From assembly GCF_032854445.1 (NCBI RefSeq), contig NC_088303.1, positions 7,077,501 through 7,141,500 on the forward strand: 64,000 nucleotides of DNA. Reading direction: 5' to 3'. The notes under the pieces are model-generated. The model had not been told where the DNA came from. It searched no databases and saw only the letters and a list, made by a program, of their open reading frames with translations. The DNA is from Liolophura sinensis. Taxonomy: Eukaryota > Mollusca > Polyplacophora > Chitonida > Chitonidae. Positions 59,314 to 64,000 of this stretch are shown piece after piece. Made by a program: the position numbers and the translations under genes. Position 1 is the stretch's first letter. Every line of letters starts with the position of its first letter.

Positions 59314-59556
59314 GCTCAGTTGGTTATCGCGCTAGCGCTGCGTAATGACCCAGGAGTTTCTCACCAATGCGGTCGTTGTGAGTTCAAGTCCAGGTCATGT
59401 TGGCTTCCTCTCCGGCCGTACGTGGGAAGGTCTGTCAGAAACCTGCGGATGGTCGTGGGCTGTGCCCGGTTTCCACCCACTATAATACTGGCCGCCGTCG
59501 TATAAGTGAAATATTCTTGAGTACGGCGAAAAACACCAGTCAAGTAAAAAATAAAT
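59314..59556 (+). repeat. Meta-type SINE with 11-bp target duplication
   Basis: AACATTTAGTC is duplicated at 59303-59313 and 59557-59567. The head starts at GCTCAGTTGGTTATCGCGCT, lacking the first few bases seen at 39298. The body has GAGTTCAAGTCCAGGTCATG and CCTCTCCGGCCGTACGTGGG. A short deletion in the central domain removes the CCCCGGGCTC part. The hairpin arms are perfect (CGCCGT/ACGGCG). The tail is AAAAATAAATA. Confidence 0.93.
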
Positions 59557-59567
59557 AACATTTAGTC

Positions 59568-61480
59568 TCACCTGTCTTAATCCGGTTAACACATAATTTT
59601 AGCTCAGGGTCACGATCAAATTTCCGTTTATTACAAAAATTCACACCAACGGTTTTAGATGTTGAAAATCTATTTTCTCGATCTTATAGAAACAAAGCTG
59701 CAGGTGACGTTCGATGTTCAACATACAAAGAACCTTCTGTGCTAGATGTTAAGGTTTTTACTAAGGTACGGATCCCACCCGTACCTTGAACTGACGATTA
59801 CATAAGAATTCAGATAAAATTAATGTAAGCGGCCTTTCAGACCCATACCTAAAAGATGTTTCAAATTTCCATATTTCCATGTGATGTCCTATGCTCGTTC
59901 AACGGCAAAAAAATATTGACACGACACGTTTTTTATTACTGAAACCATCACGAATGAATGCTTGAAATCCATAGTAGATCTACCTTGACCAAAACCACAC
60001 TGTACATTCAAAGTAACTTGTTGGTTTCTGAAAACCAAACAAGTGTGTCATTTATCATCCCTGCAATAGCCTGGACACCCAGCCGACAAGTGCTAAGGGG
60101 CAGTAATTAGATGGATCAGGATGATTTTGGGTCACGGATGCCCGCCTCCCTCCATCAGAATGGGAAAATACCAGTTATCCAAATATTAAGTAGGTCCAAA
60201 TAGTTTCAAGTGGCTCAGGTGATAGAATATTCAAAAACTTATAATAAACGATATCAGATCGCATACAGTATCGTGAGCCTTTTCAAATGCAGTTTTCAGT
60301 TCATCAATACTAAACGGTTTATTATAGTCTTCCGTATTTCTTGAAGAAATAGGGAATTCAGTGGTCTCCTTCTGAATTTTAATCTGCTGAAACTCTGTAG
60401 AATAACTGTCAGAAGAAGATTCTGAGATATTGTTTCCGCGATCTTATTAGCTATTTTGCCAGTAGAAGTAAGACAATTTTGGCCGTCTTCTAACTGTTGA
60501 ACATTACCTTTATTATTTTCGACCCTTCCGTGGGAGATCGGCTGGAAGATCTCCTGGTACGGGTGATGTACCCATCACATGTGCTTCGGATGTCAGAGAA
60601 ACATCATCCTCCAAAGATCCATACTTCTTAAAGTTTGAACCGGATCTCTAGTGGCCTTAGAAGGACGCTCCGTAGGTGCACTAGATTTACCCGTTTTAGA
60701 ATGATTTGATTTATTACCATTACCAGTATTATCCGTTTTAGTAGACGTATTCGTTTAAATATTTGAAGTTTCTGTAGGTGATGTTTGAATAGAAATGGTG
60801 TTATGAGCAAATAACTTGGATGACGTATCAGACGAGGTTATATACAGACTTTCGGTTTGTCTGTGTCCATGGGCTAGGTCTAGTTGCCATCGGAAGAGGA
60901 CACTGCCTTGAGCAAATCTGCATAGGATGTATGTAAAGGATTAACAGGCGAAGCTGGCAGTTTCGGCGCTTCTTGCTATGAAATATTCTGTTTTACTTTA
61001 ATAGTGATAATTGGTGTTTCCTTTACCGAAAAGAGATTACCCTATTCTTGCATTGGTCCTAACCGCGTTCAAATTTCTGACTTCCAAACAACGAGTAGGA
61101 TTTGGTATATACAGATTTACTCGAACACTTTATGGACTGATGAGAATAGATGACTAAAGTGAACTTTTGTTGAAATTCAACATATAAGTATTGAGTTTAA
61201 TAATGTTACCACCTCGTTTTGATGTAAAACGTTTGACTTTAGTTACACCTTAGGATTTTAATTCAAGGCAAATTTCCCTCCTCTTTCCGGTCATCCAAAT
61301 CACCATCTCTGTCTCGAATCATCTCTGGACCACTGTTCAAGGATTTGTGAGGTTATACGAAGTAAACACTCCAATGTGGAGTCTTGGCGTGAAGGTCTCG
61401 TAAGACATACCAGCCCGTATCCACTGGGATCCCGTCCTCGAAGATTACCGGTCGCAACCCACGCCATACAGGTCGCTCCT
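59568..61480 (-). mobile_element. LINE copy lacking endonuclease and 3' end
   Basis: On the minus strand the 5' region (GTGGGTTGCGACCGGTAATC, GACGGGATCCCAGTGGAT, about 61455-61425) leads to ORF1 remnants (61200-60560). Near 60535 these pass directly into the EN-RT linker (GGTCGAAAATAATAAAGG), so the endonuclease is deleted. RT fingers lie at about 60140-59990 and the thumb at about 59690-59600. The element stops there without RNase H or the 3' tail. No frame is intact. Confidence 0.75.
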
Positions 61481-62689
61481 TCATTTATTATCCTTTGAAT
61501 TTTTGCAGCTCCTAATTATAATTAGGCCTGCATGTACATTGAGGCAATCAACCACTTAGGTCGTCATCAAAAGGATGGAAATAAAGAATAATGTGGAGGT
61601 ACATGGAAATTATCAGACGGAGGTAACTCACAGATTGGAAATGAAACAGACATGTTCAAAATCGCGGACTGCCGTCGAGCTCGTCATGATATGCGGCTGT
61701 GCACCACATTTTTTCCCATTTACTCACAATATTAACGTTGGCCTTACAGCCGCGAACGCTCTGGGCATAATATACATCGGTCTTCTGAGACATCTTCAGT
61801 CAAATTCCTGATAGGGGTTGACCTATGAAATTTTCACAAATTTGCCAAACAGCTGATAGGGGCCAAACCTACCAAAGCAGGGGCCGGTGAAACAGCACTT
61901 CTTACTATATTTGCCTAGTATGCGTCCGCTAACAGTCTCTGAAAAACACACTAATTTATACTTAGGATGAAACTTTGAACACTCTGCTACAAAATGATAC
62001 CACTTAACAAATACAAAAAAGGAAAAAGGGCAGGCCATTAAGCATTAATTGTGGAATGTAGACATGCCCTTCCAAGGTTTTCACCGACAATTCTGTGGTT
62101 TAGGTAAGATACACTCAAATGAGTCAGCTTGCTGACAGATGACGATTTGTTTTAAAAAATGTATTGTCAAAAGGTTAAAATGTTGAAATATTATCTCTTT
62201 TCAAGCTCTAGACAGTTGACATCAATGTTATTAAATTTTGTGGTTGATATTTTCCCATAATAATTTCGTACCTTGTGTTGCTTTGTTCGCAAACATAAAT
62301 TCTTACCTCACTGGTAAAATAATATTTTACTTCAGGGAATCTTCAGTGTTTATGGATGCTTACAAGTATATAACATCTTGACTGACATAAAAATCTTCAC
62401 TTTCGAATAGTTTTGTGTCATTAACATCTATTTATGCTCTATGAAAAATTGCGTTTGACACGCTCGCTAAACGCACGTGCAATTGCATTAGCGTTTCCGT
62501 CTTTCAAATATCAAAGGTATTGGAACACTTCGGTGGCCAAAGGGCTAGAGCGGGAGACCCCCGTGATCAAACACAGACAAAATGGTGCTTGCTGCTGCCT
62601 GACTTGGTCTCACTTATACGTTAAAGCCGAGCAAGGAAACGGTCACATTATACTGGTACCTAATATAGCAGTCCTGACAGAAGAATACA
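61481..62689. other. Unassigned intergenic sequence
   Basis: Nothing recognised. The frames at 61575-61811 and 62434-62727 show no family motifs. Confidence 0.4.
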
Positions 62690-62850
62690 TACTATATGTA
62701 CACACACCTAATGATTCCTCGTCGTGATATGGACTCGCCCTCCCACAAGAAGACACAATATATGGACATGCACCTAATGACTCCTCGTCTTCATATGACT
62801 GAACAAATTGTCCTACCTTAAACTCCAAGCATACATACACACACACATAT
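62690..62850 (+). repeat. SINE type 2 tail, duplicated and decayed
   Basis: CACCTAATGATTCCTCGTCG (62704) and CACCTAATGACTCCTCGTCT (62770) are two copies of the same SINE segment about 66 bp apart. The second continues with CATATGACTGAACAAATTG and CTTAAACTCCAAGCATACAT, then CA repeats, matching the 3' end of the SINE at 35447. Confidence 0.6.
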
Positions 62851-62904
62851 CCAAAGGTAATGGTTGCAACAAAATAATTTTCTGGTACAAAAGTATCGAA
62901 AGTG

Positions 62905-63165
62905 CAAAAGTATCCGAAGTGGTTAACGTGCTAGCGCGGCGCAGTGACCTAAAAGCCTTTCACCAATGTGATCGACGTAAGTTCAAGTTCAACTCATGCT
63001 GGCTTCCTTTTTGGCGCTGCTTGTGAAGATTTGCCAGCCACCTGCGAATGGTCGTGATTTATCCCGGGCTCTGTCCGTTTTCCTTCCACCATAATGTCTG
63101 TCGCCGTCGAATAAATGAAATATTCTTGAGTGCCTAAAATATTTATCAAATAAATGAAGCAAATG
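62905..63165 (+). repeat. Diverged Meta-type SINE
   Basis: The head has AGTGGTTAACGTGCTAGCGC and the body GTTCAAGTTCAACTCATGCT, ATTTGCCAGCCACCTGCGAA and ATCCCGGGCTCTG. The tail has ATGAAATATTCTTGAGTGCC and CAAATAAATGAAG. The right hairpin arm is truncated. Nearby GCAAAAGT and GCAAATGT could be a decayed duplication. Confidence 0.78.
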
Positions 63166-64000
63166 TTAGTCGTATGTCTATATCATGCAGTAATCATATT
63201 TTTATTGGCGGCGTAGGTTAAAGTTTCGCCAAACTGGCGCGTGTTCAGGGAATTGTCGATGTCGTGTTAGCGTTCTGTTTAAGCCCAGCATGGACTGTCA
63301 TTCGAAACACACTTTAGTCAAAGAGTACACTGAGTTTCGATTATTATGGCCCTGGTTGTTTCCCCCGATGTCTGCATCGTCCAGGTGTCAAGTTTCCGTA
63401 AACCTAAACACCATATTCAACGGATGAAATTTATGCCCTCTTGCCGGTGTTGCAATAAGGTTACGTTATGGAATGCAATGGCTTTAAATCTTTCGTTCTA
63501 ATTTCCTGCTAGTCCCAGTGTTTTGTCGGTAAAAAATCATGAGAGATGAATGGCAAATAAGATTACTATGCCATCACCAGAGTATAGTAAAAATTTGAAG
63601 GTCGAGTCAAAAATGCAATTGTGTCTGAAAGTAAGTCGTATCGATCGTGCTACTATTTTGATGTATTTAGAGAAAATTGAAGACAAATGCAATGCCATAG
63701 CTGACAATTTAGGTTGGGGATGGGTGATGGGATGTGCTGAGCAGAATCAGGTTATATCAAGTTAAATTATACGAAGAGCTCTAAAGCTTGAACATAAGCG
63801 AGAAAATAAAAACAGTTGTATTTTTAGTCTGTTCTTTTAGTAACATATAGCTGTTCTCGAGAATGTCAAATTTCAAACAAAAATTTCAGCTGAGCGCTTT
63901 ACAAAATGTCCTTAACATTTCCGTAAATTTTAATAGGCCTTGGTAATGATTCATTGGAACTTAGTTGATCAAAAATGTATACATGACCTATGCAATTTTT
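63166..64000. other. Unassigned intergenic sequence
   Basis: A plus-strand frame of 71 codons (63550-63765) starts with ATG but matches no family I know. Nothing else is recognised. Confidence 0.4.

Noticed and set aside
63550-63765. Small ATG-initiated frame of 71 codons
   Set aside because: No recognisable domain, signal or context; too short to support as a gene in a eukaryotic genome.

Overview
This window is repeat-rich eukaryotic DNA, most likely from a lophotrochozoan and best fitting a mollusc (bivalve or gastropod). The evidence is the AT-rich background, the absence of operon-like gene packing, and the mobile-element content: tRNA-headed SINEs with a Meta-type central domain, a second SINE common in bivalve-like genomes, I/Nimb-like LINEs with RNase H and ATTC-type tails, a DIRS-type tyrosine-recombinase retroelement and solo LTRs. 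The species assignment is inference. Only one convincing intact protein-coding gene is visible, a 390-residue intronless rhodopsin-like GPCR on the minus strand (1945-3117). Nearly everything else that can be read is a mobile-element remnant, tandem repeat or unassigned intergenic DNA. No tRNA gene, rRNA gene or CRISPR array was found.

Layout. 1-5 kb: a SINE, the GPCR gene and a GC/CpG-rich patch upstream of it. 5-13 kb: two SINEs, a (TA)n tract and copies of two unclassified dispersed repeats. 12.7-13.6 kb: an 83-bp minisatellite whose units each hold an inverted repeat. 13.7-14.7 kb: a LINE 3' end. 16.35-16.7 kb: an 18-bp minisatellite. 17.2-21.9 kb: a decayed DIRS-like element with inverted terminal repeats, gag, RT/RNase H and tyrosine recombinase remnants, broken by a LINE insertion with an 8-bp target duplication. 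22-27.3 kb: LINE copies. 27.3-32 kb: SINEs and small repeats. 32-35.4 kb: nothing recognised. 35.4-43 kb: a TSD-flanked SINE, then a long LINE of a second family (36.1-41.1 kb) carrying both a solo LTR and a SINE insertion, then another LINE. 43.6-46.6 kb: a SINE and a second copy of the same solo LTR. 48.1-49.3 kb: a foldback sequence and a 31-bp minisatellite swallowed by an AT expansion. 49.6-53 kb and 55-61.5 kb: more internally deleted LINE copies, one carrying a TSD-flanked SINE. 62.7-63.2 kb: SINE remnants.

How the parts relate. The most interesting pattern is that the main LINE family and both SINE families end in the same architecture: a 6-bp stem closing 23-24 nt, then a TTAA/TAAAA-type segment and short tandem repeats. 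The stem sequences differ between families yet still pair (CGCCAC/GTGGCG, CGCCGT/ACGGCG, CGTCGT/ACGACG). This suggests that the SINEs borrow the LINE reverse transcriptase through a shared folded 3' tail. All retroelement coding regions seen carry frameshifts, stops or internal deletions, so none looks active here.
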